Source: G965197555 sp965197555 (lineage in GTDB: Bacteria > Chloroflexota > Dehalococcoidia > Lucifugimonadales > UBA3495). From it: DNA of 64,000 nucleotides. Under the pieces are notes generated by a model. It was not told the DNA's origin. It worked only from the letters and a program-made list of their open reading frames with translations, and searched no databases. The stretch covers positions 1,364,001-1,428,000 of the forward strand of contig OZ240213.1 in assembly GCA_965197555.1 (NCBI GenBank), given 5' to 3'. Positions 52,933 through 63,370 of this stretch are shown piece after piece; position 1 is the stretch's first letter; each line of letters opens with the position of its first letter. The position numbers and the translations under genes are program-made.

Positions 52933-54693
52933 ATGATGCGCCGTTGGTTCACGAGTCCCATAACTGGGTTACCTCTATTACTGGTCTTAACCTTGGCACT
53001 AATAGTAGGGTGCGGCACTTCGGCCACGCCGGAAGCTGGGGAGGCGGCGGTTCCCGCGGCGACGGCGGTTCCTGCGGCTACCGTGCCCCAGGCACAGCCA
53101 GCAGCTACAAGCGCCCCCTCGGTAGTTACGGCCAAACCCACGGGGACCATCAACCTGGGCTTCAAGGATGTCGGAGTCTACCAGTGCGTCCCGGGGACCA
53201 TGGACATCACCACCCTCTTGTTGGCCGGCCGTGGTTCCCTTGAAGGGTTCATTACCATAGACACCCAAGGTAACTATTCGCCGAGGCTCATCAAGGAGTG
53301 GAGTGTCGCCCCCGATAACGTGACCTGGACATTCCATCTCGAAGAGGGTGTCCCCTTCCACAAGGGCTATGGGGAGATGACCTCCGAGGATATGATCTGG
53401 TCCATTCAACGGCGTGCACAGGAGGGCTCCATTGCCCCCAGGGCTGCCGCAATAAGAAGGCAATGGCTAAATCCGGATGGGTGGGTCAAAGCCCTAGATG
53501 AACATACTGTTCAGCTCCACACCGGCAGACCTGCGGTTGATTTGTTGGACAACATAAAAGGCCCTACCACCGGGCTGGTCGTCAGTAAGAAGCAAATAGA
53601 TGAAATGGGGGAAGACGAGGCCAACAAGAACTGTGCCTCTACCGGACCCTGGGAGTTGGTGGATACCCGCTCTGAGGAGTTCTGGAGGTACAGGGCAGTT
53701 GAAGACCACTGGCGCAAGACCCCCGAATTTGCTGAGATGATCTTTCATGGAATACCTGAGGAGTCCACCCGGGTGGCCAACTTCCTGGCTGGCAAGCTAG
53801 ATACATTTGAGATGGCCCCGGATTCCAGGGCTGCTGTGGCGGATGTGCCCGACGTGAAGTGGTTGCTAATCAAGAACAGCGGAGAGACCCATATAGCCCT
53901 GGGCGGCAACTTTCATGTACCGGGAAAGCCGCGTATTGGTTTCAAGCCCGAGTGGCCCTGGGTATCTAGCAGTGGGGACGTGAATTCCCCCGAGTGGGAG
54001 GAGGCCCGGAAGGTGCGGGAGGCAATGGCCATCGCCATAGACCGCCGGACCATTGTGGACACACTACTAGGAGGCGCTGGTGAGCCCGGAGTCATGTTCC
54101 TGTGGTTGGGCCACCACGATAGGCTGGACCCCGATCAAAGATGGGAGTACAACCCGGAGCGGGCCAAGGAGCTCTTGAAAGAAGCAGGTTATGAAGACGG
54201 CTTCTCCATAACCGTGAACGTCAACATCCGCGGCATACCTGCTGAGACGGAGGCATGCGAGGCTATGGCCACTATGTGGGAGGACATAGGAATCCGCACC
54301 CGCATAACAAGGCTGTCGGTAGGTACTGTTACTACGCCACTGATGATTGAGCGCAACTACGAGGCGCTGTGTCACGGCACCGGCTACCACACGGAACCCG
54401 CCTTCATCGCTGAAATTATTTGGCATAGTGAGGGACGCATTAGCCTGGGCCCGGAGCACCCCATCCTGGATAATCTTATAGACACAGCGAACCGGGAGTT
54501 CGACACGGATAAGCGTTGGGGAATCCAGAGGGAGATGGGCCGGTTTCTCTTCGATAACGCGCTCAACATAGGGCTGTATAATGCCCACACGGAATGGCCC
54601 CTGAGCGTCAGGATAGACAATTGGGAGGAGCATCTAGAGCGTGGCGACACCCGGAGGATAAGCTCCTTTGAATACATACCGCACCGGAAGTAG
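52933..54693 (+). CDS. Family 5 solute-binding lipoprotein 5
   Basis: The 586-residue paralogue is the most divergent of the series: INLGFKDVGVYQCVPGTMDI replaces the FxxHPR start seen in the others, and the ligand strip reads GTGYHTEPAFIAEIIWHSEGRI. Lipobox IVGCG; GGAGGTACTAAT before the start. The two Cys near the N-terminus and in ATEAC-like positions are not shared. Confidence 0.9.
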   Translation: MMRRWFTSPITGLPLLLVLTLALIVGCGTSATPEAGEAAVPAATAVPAATVPQAQPAATSAPSVVTAKPTGTINLGFKDVGVYQCVPGTMDITTLLLAGRGSLEGFITIDTQGNYSPRLIKEWSVAPDNVTWTFHLEEGVPFHKGYGEMTSEDMIWSIQRRAQEGSIAPRAAAIRRQWLNPDGWVKALDEHTVQLHTGRPAVDLLDNIKGPTTGLVVSKKQIDEMGEDEANKNCASTGPWELVDTRSEEFWRYRAVEDHWRKTPEFAEMIFHGIPEESTRVANFLAGKLDTFEMAPDSRAAVADVPDVKWLLIKNSGETHIALGGNFHVPGKPRIGFKPEWPWVSSSGDVNSPEWEEARKVREAMAIAIDRRTIVDTLLGGAGEPGVMFLWLGHHDRLDPDQRWEYNPERAKELLKEAGYEDGFSITVNVNIRGIPAETEACEAMATMWEDIGIRTRITRLSVGTVTTPLMIERNYEALCHGTGYHTEPAFIAEIIWHSEGRISLGPEHPILDNLIDTANREFDTDKRWGIQREMGRFLFDNALNIGLYNAHTEWPLSVRIDNWEEHLERGDTRRISSFEYIPHRK

Positions 54694-54805
54694 GGGTGGA
54701 AACTCCAGCAGATAGTATAATGTGGGTTCCATCGATCTGAGGCATCGGCTTTGTCCTGCCCACGTAGCAGTCTATGGAGGTATTAACATAAGGTGCCGTT
54801 GGTTC

Positions 54806-56563
54806 ATGGGTCCAAAGGCAGTGTTGCCTCTATTATTGGTCTTAGCTCTGGCACTAATAATAGGGTGCGGAACTTCGGCGACGCCCGAAGCTGCGGCCAC
54901 AGCCGCGCCAGCAGCCACTGTGGCTCCCGTGCCGCAGGCGCAGCCAAAAGCTACAACCGCCCCATCGGTTGTAGAAACCAAGCCTCAGGGCACACTCAAC
55001 ATAGGCTACGCGGAAAATTTGGGCGTGTTCAATTCCCACCCCCGGCTGACGGGTGGCAACTACGCGTTATTCGTCGGCACGTCTCTGGGCGAATCGCTGG
55101 TAGGCGTGGCTGGCCCGGAGCAAAACTTTGCTTTCAGGCCCAAGCTGATCAAAGAATGGGGTCTTGCCGCTGATAATCTGACTTGGACATTCAAGCTCCA
55201 AGAAGGGGTCCAATTCCACAAGGGCTACGGCGAGATGACCGCCGATGACGTAATCTGGACCTACGAGCAGTGCGCGGCGGAGGGGTCAAGGTGCAATCGG
55301 GCGTCCAGCGTCAGAAGGCTCTGGTTCAACGACAAGGGATATACTAAGAAGATAGATGACTACACCATTGAGGTAAACACCGGTGAACCCCAGTATGACA
55401 TGCTGCTGTGGGCAGGTGTGCCTTATTCCGCTTATATCATGAGCAAGAAGCAAGTAGAGGACGTGGGAGAAGACGAAGCCAACCTTAATGGCGCCGGAAC
55501 GGGGCCCTGGGAGTTCGTGGAGGCCCGCACCGGCCAGTACTGGGAGTTCAAGGCGGTGGAGGATCACTGGCGGAAGCCCCCCTACTTCGCGGAAATGCGT
55601 TTCCACGATATACCCGAGGAATCCACTCGGCTGGCTAATTTCCAGACGGGCAATCTGGACACCATGGTGATGCAGCTCGATTCCAAGCCAGCCGTGGAAC
55701 AAGTGGCCGGCGTCAAGTTCATGCGGGTGGAGGGCGGTGGTACCGAACACCTGGCCTGGATGGGCAACTTTTATGTGGGGCTGGGCACTCCGGAGCAGAG
55801 ACTTGGTTACGACCCTGACTTACCGTGGGTATCCAGCAACCCGGACATCAACTCGGAGGAGTGGAAGCAGGCCGTGAAGGTCCGCAGGGCGATGTCTATT
55901 GCGATAGACCGCCAGGAAATTGTGGACACAATAGTAAAGGGCGAGGGAAAGCCAGGGATACTCTGGGGGTGGGAGGGCAATGAACATAGGCTTCCACCGG
56001 ACATTCAAAAAGGATGGGAGTTCAACCCAGAGAAAGCCAAGCAACTCTTGGCCGAGGCGGGCTATCCCGACGGTTTCGAGGTAACCCTGACGCCCAGCAT
56101 CCGCGGCGTACCTGGTGAGGTAGACGCGTGCTTTGCCGTGGCCACCATGTGGGAAGAAATAGGCATCCGCACCAAACAGAAAAAGGTGCTTTACCCCACT
56201 TTCCGGCTGCTTCTGAAGGACAAGGAATTTAATCAAGTAAACTGCCACGGTACCGGGGGCCGGTCTGATCCCATGAGCTTGGTTACGGGATCACACAGCA
56301 GGCAAGCCTTTGGCATAGGGTTTACTCACCCCATTCTGGATGATCTAATTGACAATGCCATCGCCACCGTGGACTCAGAGGAGCGCGTAACCGTCTCCAA
56401 CGAGATAGCCCGTTTTCTTTTCGATAACGCGGTGGAGACTAGCCTGTACCAGGCCAATATTCTATGGCCTTTGGGTGTTAGGATAGATAGCTGGAAAGAG
56501 CATCTGGACTACGGAGACAGAAGGATCTTAAGTAGCACCGAATACACACCCCACCGGAAGTAG
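54806..56563 (+). CDS. Family 5 solute-binding lipoprotein 6, original start codon lost
   Basis: This paralogue's 5' region is almost identical to that of paralogue 7, but the ATG used there (ATGTGCCGTTGG) reads AGGTGCCGTTGG here at 54791. In-frame alternatives are ATT 54782, ATA 54788, ATG 54806 and GTG 54722. I use ATG 54806, which still leaves MGPKAVLPLLLVLALALIIGCG as lipoprotein signal, though GGAGG is then 25 nt away. Otherwise intact, with GTGGRSDPMSLVTGSHSRQAF as ligand strip. Confidence 0.85.
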   Translation: MGPKAVLPLLLVLALALIIGCGTSATPEAAATAAPAATVAPVPQAQPKATTAPSVVETKPQGTLNIGYAENLGVFNSHPRLTGGNYALFVGTSLGESLVGVAGPEQNFAFRPKLIKEWGLAADNLTWTFKLQEGVQFHKGYGEMTADDVIWTYEQCAAEGSRCNRASSVRRLWFNDKGYTKKIDDYTIEVNTGEPQYDMLLWAGVPYSAYIMSKKQVEDVGEDEANLNGAGTGPWEFVEARTGQYWEFKAVEDHWRKPPYFAEMRFHDIPEESTRLANFQTGNLDTMVMQLDSKPAVEQVAGVKFMRVEGGGTEHLAWMGNFYVGLGTPEQRLGYDPDLPWVSSNPDINSEEWKQAVKVRRAMSIAIDRQEIVDTIVKGEGKPGILWGWEGNEHRLPPDIQKGWEFNPEKAKQLLAEAGYPDGFEVTLTPSIRGVPGEVDACFAVATMWEEIGIRTKQKKVLYPTFRLLLKDKEFNQVNCHGTGGRSDPMSLVTGSHSRQAFGIGFTHPILDDLIDNAIATVDSEERVTVSNEIARFLFDNAVETSLYQANILWPLGVRIDSWKEHLDYGDRRILSSTEYTPHRK

Positions 56564-56620
56564 GGTCTGAGGCATCGGCTTTATCCTGCCCACGTATCAG
56601 TCTATGGAGGTATTAGCATA

Positions 56621-58416
56621 ATGTGCCGTTGGTTCATGGGTCCAAAGGCAGTGTTGCCTCTATTATTGGTCTTAGCTCTGGCACTAATAATTGGGTGCGG
56701 CACTTCGGCGACGCCCGAAGCCGCGGCCACAGCGGCCCCGGCTGCTCCTGCAGCTACCAAAGCTCCTGTGCCAACGGCGAAGCCTGTGGCCACGGCCGTG
56801 CCTGCCGCCGAGACAACGGTAAAGCCTACAGGTGTCCTTAACATTGGCAATAAAGAATCGCTGGGTCGCTTCACCGCTCACCCAAGCCTGACCGGTGGCG
56901 GGGCAGTGTTATATGTGGGCGTTACCCTCGGTGAATCACTGATAGCCGTCGACGCTGATTTTAACTTCGTTCCGAAGCTGGCCAAGGAATGGAGTATCTC
57001 TCCTGACGGTCTGATATGGACATTCAAGCTCAATGAAGGCGTCCCATTCCACCAAGGTTGGGGAGAAGTTACCGCCGCCGACGTCCTCTGGTCCATCGAG
57101 GAGTGTGCCTTGACCGAGGGCACTACTTGTGTCCGGGCACCTCAATTCAAAAGGCTCTGGTTTAATGACAAGGGCGGCACCACGATCATAGATGACTACA
57201 CCCTTGAGGTGAACACCGGTGAGCTCCAATATGACATGTTGGTCAACATGGGCGTCCCTTACGCCGGGCTGGTTTACAGCAAGAAGCAGGTAGATGAACT
57301 GGGGGACGAGGAGTCTGCGCTGCAAGGCGCCGGTACAGGTCCGTTCGAGTACCTGGAATCCCGCACCACCGAGTTCTGGAAGTTGAAGGCGGTGGAGGAC
57401 CACTGGCGCAAGACCCCTAACTTTGAAGAAGTGGTCTACTGGGAGATACCCGAGGAGTCCACCCGGGTGGCCAATTTCCAGGTGGGCAAGCTGGACACCT
57501 TCGTCATGACTCTCGACTCCAAGACTACTGTCGAGCAGGTACCAGGCACCAAGTTCATGCGAGTGGCTGGGGGCGGCTCAGAGCATCTGGGCCTCATGGG
57601 CAACTGGTATGTCGGGCATGGCACCCCGGAGCACAAGGAGAACCGGCCTGGCTACGATCCTGACCTGCCCTGGGTATCCTCCAGCCCGGACATCAACTCC
57701 CCCCCGAGTGGGAAAGGGCCCGGAAGGTGCGCGAGGCCCTGTTTATCGCGGTGGACCGCCAGCTTATCGCGGACACCATCCTGGGCGGCCAGGGAGAGCC
57801 CCTGGTTATGTGGGGGTGGGAGAGCAACGTGGACAAGCTTGACCCAGTCCTCAAGAAGGGGTGGGAGTTCAACCCTGATAGGGCCAAGCAGCTTCTGGAG
57901 GAGGCGGGCTACGCTGATGGCTTCGAGATCACCATAGTAGCCAGTATCCGTGATACCCCCGGTGAGGTAGAGGCGTGCGAGGCCGTGGCCTCAATGTGGC
58001 GGGACATAGGGATTGATGCCAAACCGCAGAGGATCAACTTCCCCTCGTTCGTGCCCAGTGTCAGGTCCCGCACCTACAATCAGGCCAATTGCCACGGCAC
58101 CGGAGGCTTTTTCGATCCCCTCAGCTTGCATGCCATTGTTGACCTGAGCCGAGGGGGTTGGACCGTGGGCTTCGATCATCCCATATTGGATGAGATGATC
58201 GATAAGGCAATTCATACAGTGGACGATGAAGAGCGCTTTAAGATCATGAACGAGTACACCCGTTGGATGTTTGACCAGGCGGCGGATTCTGGTTTGTACT
58301 CGGTGGATATCCTATGGCCGTTGGGTCCCAAGCTTGACCCCTGGCCAGAGAATCTGGAGAAGGGAGACCGGAGGGTCTTGAGCGGTCTTGAGTACGCCCC
58401 ACACCGCGCCAAGTAG
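56621..58416 (+). pseudogene. Family 5 solute-binding lipoprotein 7, frameshifted
   Basis: This paralogue has lipobox IIGCG and a full family 5 domain, but the frame breaks near 57708 in a run of seven C. The series has SPEWERARKVR where this reads SPPSGKGPGR; two extra bases (or one missing) would explain it. The second half continues in another frame from about 57712 (REALFIAVDRQLIADTI) to 58416 with normal conservation. This could be a sequencing error or a recent loss of function. Confidence 0.88.
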
Positions 58417-58650
58417 GACATGGGTTTAGAGGCATTCTAGCCCTCTACGGTTGTGCGTAGGGCGTCGGGATGCCTCAAATCCTGCTAAAAAAGCCGGGCA
58501 TCCGGTGTAAGCGGCACTGAATACACACCCCACCGTACGTAGTGGGGCCTGGGCCCAGAGATAGGTTGCACTTTATTACGCGGACAGGAATGATTAAGAG
58601 GAGGACACAGGATAGTCGTAGGGTCGTATAGTTTTCGCGGTGTCCTTATC

Positions 58651-59082
58651 GTGGTGGGACGCGCCGGGCTGGGGCTTTGTCTTGGCATTGTACTTAGTAT
58701 GATGGGCTTGGCAGTTGCCTGGGGGTTGTACGTCTTTTCTGGTGCAATCTCCAAAACGACCTTGCTTAGTGTGTCTATGACCGGAGCCGGCGTTGGGGCT
58801 GGTCTCGGTGCGTTCTTTGCCTGGCTTAGGCTTGATCACAATCCCCTGCGGGCGGCCGCGGTTACTCTACTTTTGGCCCTGCTAGTGGGTGTTGTTGGCG
58901 GCTGGGCTGGTTATCAGTATGGAGCAAACAAGGAGATCGAATGTTGCGCCCTACCAGAGACCGCACCCTTCACTTACACGGCCTTCGGCGCCACATTAGC
59001 GGCCAATGGGATAGTCTTGCTCCTGCAGATCGGGAGGGACATATTCCCCAGAATCGGGTGGCTCATATCAGGGCGAACTTGA
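58651..59082 (+). CDS. Hypothetical four-TM membrane protein before the permease genes
   Basis: The 143-residue protein (GTG start) has TM segments near 5-28, 40-60, 68-88 and 107-127. GGWAGYQYGANKEIECC carries two adjacent Cys on the predicted outer loop. It lies in the transporter operon, 33 bp before the first permease. Function unknown; an accessory role is suggested only by position. Confidence 0.65.
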   Translation: MVGRAGLGLCLGIVLSMMGLAVAWGLYVFSGAISKTTLLSVSMTGAGVGAGLGAFFAWLRLDHNPLRAAAVTLLLALLVGVVGGWAGYQYGANKEIECCALPETAPFTYTAFGATLAANGIVLLLQIGRDIFPRIGWLISGRT

Positions 59083-59115
59083 TCTACCCTCGACCTTAGA
59101 TCGTAGGACTGCAAT

Positions 59116-60033
59116 ATGCAAAGGTTTCTGGTACGGCGGTTCTTCATAATTATAATCACTTTGTTTGCTGTCTCCGTGATTATCTTCATTATGGCGCGGA
59201 CCGGCGGGGACCCCAGGACCATGCTCCTAGACGACTATGCTACCCAGGAGCAGTGGGACGAGTTGGGGGTGTCGCTGGGCATAGACAAACCATACTACCA
59301 ACAGTATGGGCTATTTATTAGGGATGTGTTTAATGGGGATTTCGGCCAGTCAATAAAGGAACGGCGGCCGGTCATGGAGGTGATCTCGGACCGCATTTGG
59401 CCCACGATTCAGCTCGGGCTTGCCGCCTTTATATTCTCCCTGGTGATAGGAATACCCCTGGGAATTCTTTCTTCGGTTCGGCGTGGCGGAATGCTGGACC
59501 TTGTAGGCAAGACGGTGGCCCTGATCGGTCAGTCAGCTCCTTCCTTTTGGCTGGGTATCATGTTCATGTTCTGGTTCGCTGTCATGCTGGGCTGGGTACC
59601 CCCCTCTGGCCGTGGGGAATGGAAGGCCATCATCCTTCCAATGATCACCCTGGGTTGGGTTTTCATAGCGGCAAACCTGCGGCTGATGCGTTCTGCCATG
59701 CTGGACGTGCTTGACTCGGAGTATATCAAGCTAGCCAGGGCAAAGGGTGTGTCCGGTACAGTGGTCATATGGAAACACGCCTTGCGGAACGCCTTGATTC
59801 CGCCACTGACCTTCGCGGGAGTAAACCTTGGCGCCCTGATCACTGGTTCTCTGACCACGGAGTTGGTTTTCGCTTGGCCCGGCTTGGGCCAGTTGGCAGT
59901 CCAGGCTCTGTGGGCGTTCGACTATCCGCTGCTTCAGGGAATCGTCATTGTTTATACCCTGATGTATGTGGGAGCCGCTTTCATCGTGGACGTGCTTTAC
60001 GCTTATATCGACCCCAGGATACATTACGCATAG
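59116..60033 (+). CDS. ABC transporter permease, DppB/OppB type
   Basis: The 305-residue permease has an N-terminal TM helix, a conserved outer segment (DDYATQEQWDELGVSLGIDKPYYQQYGLFIRDVFNGDFGQSI) and five further TM helices. The EAA loop is DSEYIKLARAKGVSGTVVIWKHALRNALIPPLTFAG. It forms the translocation pore with the next gene product. Confidence 0.94.
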   Translation: MQRFLVRRFFIIIITLFAVSVIIFIMARTGGDPRTMLLDDYATQEQWDELGVSLGIDKPYYQQYGLFIRDVFNGDFGQSIKERRPVMEVISDRIWPTIQLGLAAFIFSLVIGIPLGILSSVRRGGMLDLVGKTVALIGQSAPSFWLGIMFMFWFAVMLGWVPPSGRGEWKAIILPMITLGWVFIAANLRLMRSAMLDVLDSEYIKLARAKGVSGTVVIWKHALRNALIPPLTFAGVNLGALITGSLTTELVFAWPGLGQLAVQALWAFDYPLLQGIVIVYTLMYVGAAFIVDVLYAYIDPRIHYA

Positions 60034-60053
60034 CGGGTTAGGAGGAGAACCAG

Positions 60054-61088
60054 ATGGCCAACACCACTATTGTTGTTGCGCCACCAGAGACGGCTCTCGT
60101 ACGCATCGGGAGAACTGTCCGCACTGCCAGACGGCTGCCTTTAGTATCAATATTGCTCCTGGCCGTGGTGGTGGTCGCTGGGATCACTGCGCCGTGGATT
60201 TCGCCTCACAACCCGACTAGAGGGACCCTGACCGATAGAAACATGCCTGGATTCTGGGCAGGGGACCAGACTGCGCTGAAGATCGTAGTGGCGGAAGTGG
60301 CGGCTGGGGAAGGTTTCAAACAAATCTCACTTGAAGATGCGAGGAAGGTGAGGGCGGAGGCCGTTGTCGGTGAAGAGGTGGAGGTGGTAACCCGGCGGAC
60401 CGGCGGTACTAAGTATTTGCTGGGCACAGACCACCTTGGCCGCGACCTCTTGAGCCGGACCATCTACGGGGCCCGCATATCCCTGATAATGGGGGCAGTG
60501 ACCCTGGGCGTCGGTGGCACTATAGGAATCGTGCTGGGTCTCCTGGCCGGCTGGTATGGCCGCTTTGTCGATGAGCTCATTATGCGGTTGGTGGACATTG
60601 AACTGGCGTTGCCCCTGATCCTAGTAGCATTGGTCTTGGTGGTGGCCTTGGGCCAGTCCTTGACCATTATTGTGGCGGTACTGGCGATATGGATTTGGCC
60701 GCGCTTCGCACGAATGGTGCGGGGCGAAGTTCTCACACTCAAAACCACAGACTACGTGGCCTTGGCCCGGGTATCCGGCGCTTCCACTATTCGCATAATG
60801 TTCATACACTTGTTCCCTGGCACCATTAACACCGTGATTGTAGTGGCTACACTCCAAGTGGGCATCGTCATCTTGGTGGAAGCTACCTTGAGCTTCCTGG
60901 GAGCCGGAGTGCCGCCTCCCACGCCGGCATGGGGCTCCATGGTGGCCGACGGTAGAGACCGGCTGGCCGATGCCTGGTGGATCGCTACCATCCCCGGCGT
61001 GGCCATTATGCTGACGGTGATGTCACTGAACCTATTTGGTGATTGGCTAAGAGATAAGCTAGACCCCAGACTTCGCCAGCTAGAGTAA
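60054..61088 (+). CDS. ABC transporter permease, DppC/OppC type
   Basis: The 344-residue permease has LLGTDHLGRDLLSRTIYGARISL, the DppC signature, and the EAA loop TTDYVALARVSGASTIRIMFIHLFPG. Between the first TM helix and the signature lies an unusual charged insert of about 60 residues (ALKIVVAEVAAGEGFKQISLEDARKVRAEAVVGEEVEVVTRR), predicted to face outside. It could contact the several lipoproteins. Confidence 0.93.
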   Translation: MANTTIVVAPPETALVRIGRTVRTARRLPLVSILLLAVVVVAGITAPWISPHNPTRGTLTDRNMPGFWAGDQTALKIVVAEVAAGEGFKQISLEDARKVRAEAVVGEEVEVVTRRTGGTKYLLGTDHLGRDLLSRTIYGARISLIMGAVTLGVGGTIGIVLGLLAGWYGRFVDELIMRLVDIELALPLILVALVLVVALGQSLTIIVAVLAIWIWPRFARMVRGEVLTLKTTDYVALARVSGASTIRIMFIHLFPGTINTVIVVATLQVGIVILVEATLSFLGAGVPPPTPAWGSMVADGRDRLADAWWIATIPGVAIMLTVMSLNLFGDWLRDKLDPRLRQLE

Positions 61089-61250
61089 AGGGGCGGGTGG
61101 CGGCCGCTTCTCTTATGGCACTACTGAAGTATACTTGAGGCAAGGTGTGACATCTGTGAGATGCCTTGCAAAGTACCCATCGGTGTGCGGCGATAGAATA
61201 TATCGCGGTGCAACAGGAGCTGCTCAGATCTGGATATAGGATGAGGTTTC

Positions 61251-62237
61251 GTGGTCGCTTCCGATCTAGATAACAAAGTCATACTAGAAGTAGAAGACCT
61301 CCATACCCAGTTCCGAACCCGTTGGGGCACAGTCAAGGCTGTGGACGGGGTTAGCTTTAGTCTTCGTCAGGGCGAGACATTGGGTATCGTGGGAGAGTCC
61401 GGTTGTGGAAAATCGGTCACAATGCTGTCCCTGATGCGCCTCGTCCCGTCGCCACCGGGTCGCATCGTTAGCGGAAAGATCATCCTGGACGGTGAAGACT
61501 TGCTCGAACTGCCAGAAGACGAAATGAACAAAGTTAGAGGCAGTAAGATCGCCCTGATCATCCAGGACCCAATGACCTCCCTCAACCCGGTGTTCTCCAT
61601 CGGAAACCAGGTGTCCGAGGCTATCCGGATACACCAGGACATTCCCAAGAAAACGGTAATGGAGAAAGCGATAGAGGTCTTAAGGAGAGTAAACATACCC
61701 GCCGCCGAGACGAGGATCCGGGACTATCCCCATGAGATGAGCGGTGGGATGCGGCAGCGTGTGGTTGGAGCGATCGGCATATCGTGTCAGCCGTTGGTCC
61801 TCATTGCAGACGAGCCTACCACCTCCCTGGATGTAACCATCCAGGCCCAATACTTGAAGCTACTCAAGGACCTGCAAGAGGATTCGGGCATGTCCATGAT
61901 TTTCATCACCCACGACTTTGGCATTGTGGCCAAAATGTGCGATCGGGTGGCGGTGATGTACGCCGGCAAAGTGGTGGAACAGGGGTCCGTCAGAGATATC
62001 TTTAACCGCCCCTCTCACCCGTATACTGAAGCGCTGCTGGCTTCGGTTCCCAAGATGGAAGAGGATGTGGACCGGCTCTACTCCATAGAGGGCCAGCCGC
62101 CAACCCTGCATGACTTGCCCCAAGGTTGTAGCTTTGCGGCACGTTGCCCCTATGTCATGGATCGGTGTCTGGCGGAATATCCCCCGCCGCTAGAGGCGGG
62201 GAAAGATCATGTTGCCGCTTGCTGGAGGTTGGCATGA
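61251..62237 (+). CDS. ABC transporter ATPase, DppD/OppD type
   Basis: The 328-residue ATPase has Walker A GESGCGKS, signature MSGGMRQRVVGAIG and Walker B LIADEPTTSLD, then the oligopeptide-transporter C-terminal extension with RCPYVMDRCLAEYPP, whose Cys residues may hold an iron-sulfur cluster. GTG 61251 is the predicted start. The stop overlaps the next ATG. Confidence 0.94.
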   Translation: MVASDLDNKVILEVEDLHTQFRTRWGTVKAVDGVSFSLRQGETLGIVGESGCGKSVTMLSLMRLVPSPPGRIVSGKIILDGEDLLELPEDEMNKVRGSKIALIIQDPMTSLNPVFSIGNQVSEAIRIHQDIPKKTVMEKAIEVLRRVNIPAAETRIRDYPHEMSGGMRQRVVGAIGISCQPLVLIADEPTTSLDVTIQAQYLKLLKDLQEDSGMSMIFITHDFGIVAKMCDRVAVMYAGKVVEQGSVRDIFNRPSHPYTEALLASVPKMEEDVDRLYSIEGQPPTLHDLPQGCSFAARCPYVMDRCLAEYPPPLEAGKDHVAACWRLA

Positions 62238-63229
62238 CAGCGGGTTTAGACCAATCCCAAACCAACGAGGTGTTGCTGGAAGCCCGGGACCTGAAGAAAC
62301 ATTTTCCTGTGACCAAGGGGCTCTTGCTCTCTAAGGTAACAGGCTGGATACGGGCAGTAGACGGGGTCTCGTTCCAACTCCGGGCCGGAGAGACCCTTGG
62401 GTTGGTAGGAGAATCGGGCTGCGGTAAGACCACAACGGCCAAGATGTTGCTGGTATTGGAGCAGCCCACCTCTGGCAGTATTCTTTTTCAGGGCGACGAA
62501 ATTCAAGACGCCAATGGGTCAGGCCTGAAAGAATACCGCAGCTCGGTGCAGGCCGTGTTCCAAGACCCTTGGAGCTCGTTAAACCCCAGGATGCGGGCCA
62601 AGGACTTGATCGCCGAGCCTATGGTAATCAACTGGCAGTCTCCTCGGAGCGAGATACAAGAGAGAGCCATATCCTTGCTCACGGAAGTCGGACTTAGCCA
62701 ACATCATTCCAATTTGTTTCCCCATGAGTTTAGCGGTGGACAACGCCAACGATTAGCCATCGCCAGAGCTCTGGCCCTGAACCCAAAGGTCATTGTGCTG
62801 GATGAGCCGGTATCGGCCCTGGACGTCTCCATTCGGGCTCAAATCATGAACCTGCTCAAAGACTTGCAGCGGGAATACAACGTTAGCTACCTGTTGATCG
62901 CGCACCACCTGGCAACGGTGCGCTACATGTGTGACTACGTTGCGGTGATGTACCTGGGGCAGATTGTTGAGTTCTCGGAAGTACGCGAGTTGTACAATAA
63001 CCCCTCTCATCCTTATACCAAGGCTCTGATGTCCGCGGCGCTGCCTTCCCACCCCGACATCCAGCAAGATGAAATAATCCTGCCCGGTGAAGTACCCTCT
63101 CCTCTGAACCCCCCGGCGGGTTGCCGATTCCACACCCGTTGCCCCTTTGCCATGGACCGTTGCTCCGTAGAAGAGCCCCAACCTAAAGAAATTGCCCCAG
63201 GCCATACCGTCTCCTGTCACCTCTATTGA
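62234..63229 (+). CDS. ABC transporter ATPase, DppF/OppF type
   Basis: The 331-residue ATPase has GESGCGKTT, FSGGQRQRLAIARAL and VLDEPVSALD, with the C-terminal Cys motif CRFHTRCPFAMDRCS. ATG 62234 overlaps the dppD stop (ATGA); the longer frame from 62144 lies inside dppD. It completes the single transporter set that serves seven binding proteins. Confidence 0.94.
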   Translation: MTAGLDQSQTNEVLLEARDLKKHFPVTKGLLLSKVTGWIRAVDGVSFQLRAGETLGLVGESGCGKTTTAKMLLVLEQPTSGSILFQGDEIQDANGSGLKEYRSSVQAVFQDPWSSLNPRMRAKDLIAEPMVINWQSPRSEIQERAISLLTEVGLSQHHSNLFPHEFSGGQRQRLAIARALALNPKVIVLDEPVSALDVSIRAQIMNLLKDLQREYNVSYLLIAHHLATVRYMCDYVAVMYLGQIVEFSEVRELYNNPSHPYTKALMSAALPSHPDIQQDEIILPGEVPSPLNPPAGCRFHTRCPFAMDRCSVEEPQPKEIAPGHTVSCHLY

Positions 63230-63370
63230 CCCTCTGATCAGCCAGGCTCCGCCGTTAGTTGGACCTGGTAACCGGCAACGCTAGTGCTAACCTTGGAGCC
63301 GGGTTGGCGAAGCCCGGTGCTAGCACGAAGGCACAACTGTTCAGAGTCCAGGGTTATTCCGTTCCCCAAC

